Origin: Candidatus Latescibacterota bacterium
Lineage (GTDB): Bacteria > Krumholzibacteriota > Krumholzibacteriia > Krumholzibacteriales > WJIX01
Direction: 5' to 3'
Assembly: GCA_030643145.1 (NCBI GenBank)
Contig: DAOWMJ010000033.1
Span: 1 to 12,901, forward strand
DNA: 12,901 bases
Part shown: positions 12,900 to 12,901 of the stretch, piece after piece
Position numbering within the stretch: position 1 is the stretch's first letter
How the letters are laid out: every line of letters starts with the position of its first letter
Notes under the pieces: model-generated
The model's database searches: none
What the model saw: only the letters and a program-made list of their open reading frames with translations
What the model was told of the DNA's origin: nothing
Program-made: the position numbers and the translations under genes

Positions 12900-12901
12900 G
12901 A

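Larger units (their letters stand above)
12566..12901. other. 336-bp terminal stretch without a supportable gene
   Basis: No open frame of useful length with a ribosome site runs through this stretch on either strand. It holds the post-gene hairpin at 12588-12623 and, at the very end, the interrupted palindrome at 12877-12899. The remainder is AT-rich sequence in which I recognise nothing; whatever it belongs to probably lies beyond the window edge. Confidence 0.5.

Noticed and set aside
12566..12901. tRNA or remnant gene after the glycosylase
   Set aside because: No cloverleaf with a proper T-loop and acceptor stem could be built, and no frame shows recognisable motifs.

Overview
The window carries eleven recognisable protein-coding genes, one plausible 49-codon small ORF, and several promoter, hairpin and operator-like sites. 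I see no rRNA, tRNA, CRISPR array, transposase or phage gene. The organism looks like a Gram-negative, moderately AT-rich bacterium with strong Shine-Dalgarno sites: a lipoprotein beginning C-S-D-D-K-G-T-G-P and an exported MEMO-family protein imply a periplasm and outer membrane. Such lipoprotein N-termini are common in uncultured FCB-group and related candidate phyla, but this placement is a low-confidence impression, not a phylogenetic result.

Layout. (1) Positions 15-1867, minus strand: an SPFH/YdjI-like protein with three zinc ribbons, followed by a small zinc-ribbon membrane protein. This resembles the membrane-stress module next to pspA in Bacillus, but without pspA here. (2) 2087-3455, plus strand: a candidate promoter, a two-tier RNA fold, a 49-aa ORF, a 16-bp palindrome, then a formylglycine-generating-enzyme-fold lipoprotein of clearly higher GC than its neighbours and without the usual catalytic cysteines. 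(3) 3568-7004, plus strand, probably one operon: a PaaK/CapK-type adenylating ligase fused to a degenerate aspartate decarboxylase (PanD) domain, a separate small PanD, and an M50 site-2 protease with CBS domains. (4) 7176-9193: a minus-strand class II aldolase diverging from a plus-strand secreted MEMO-family protein. (5) 9223-11642, minus strand: a DUF192 protein and a membrane protein resembling a prepilin peptidase without its catalytic aspartates (a pair), then a GT4 glycosyltransferase. (6) 11897-12565, plus strand: an endonuclease III-related iron-sulfur DNA glycosylase, followed by about 335 bp with no gene I can support.

The most interesting part is region 3. Two PanD paralogues lie side by side and share a C-terminal tail that canonical PanD lacks. 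Numbered on the E. coli enzyme, the fused copy has lost Tyr22, the Gly24-Ser25 self-cleavage pair, Tyr58 and Asn72 but keeps Lys9 and His11. The separate copy keeps Gly24-Ser25, Tyr22, Arg54, Thr57, Tyr58 and Asn72 but has lost Lys9 and His11. This near-reciprocal loss suggests a mixed complex in which a carboxylate-activating enzyme is tied to a pyruvoyl amino-acid decarboxylase. The residues are read directly from the sequence; the functional link is inference.
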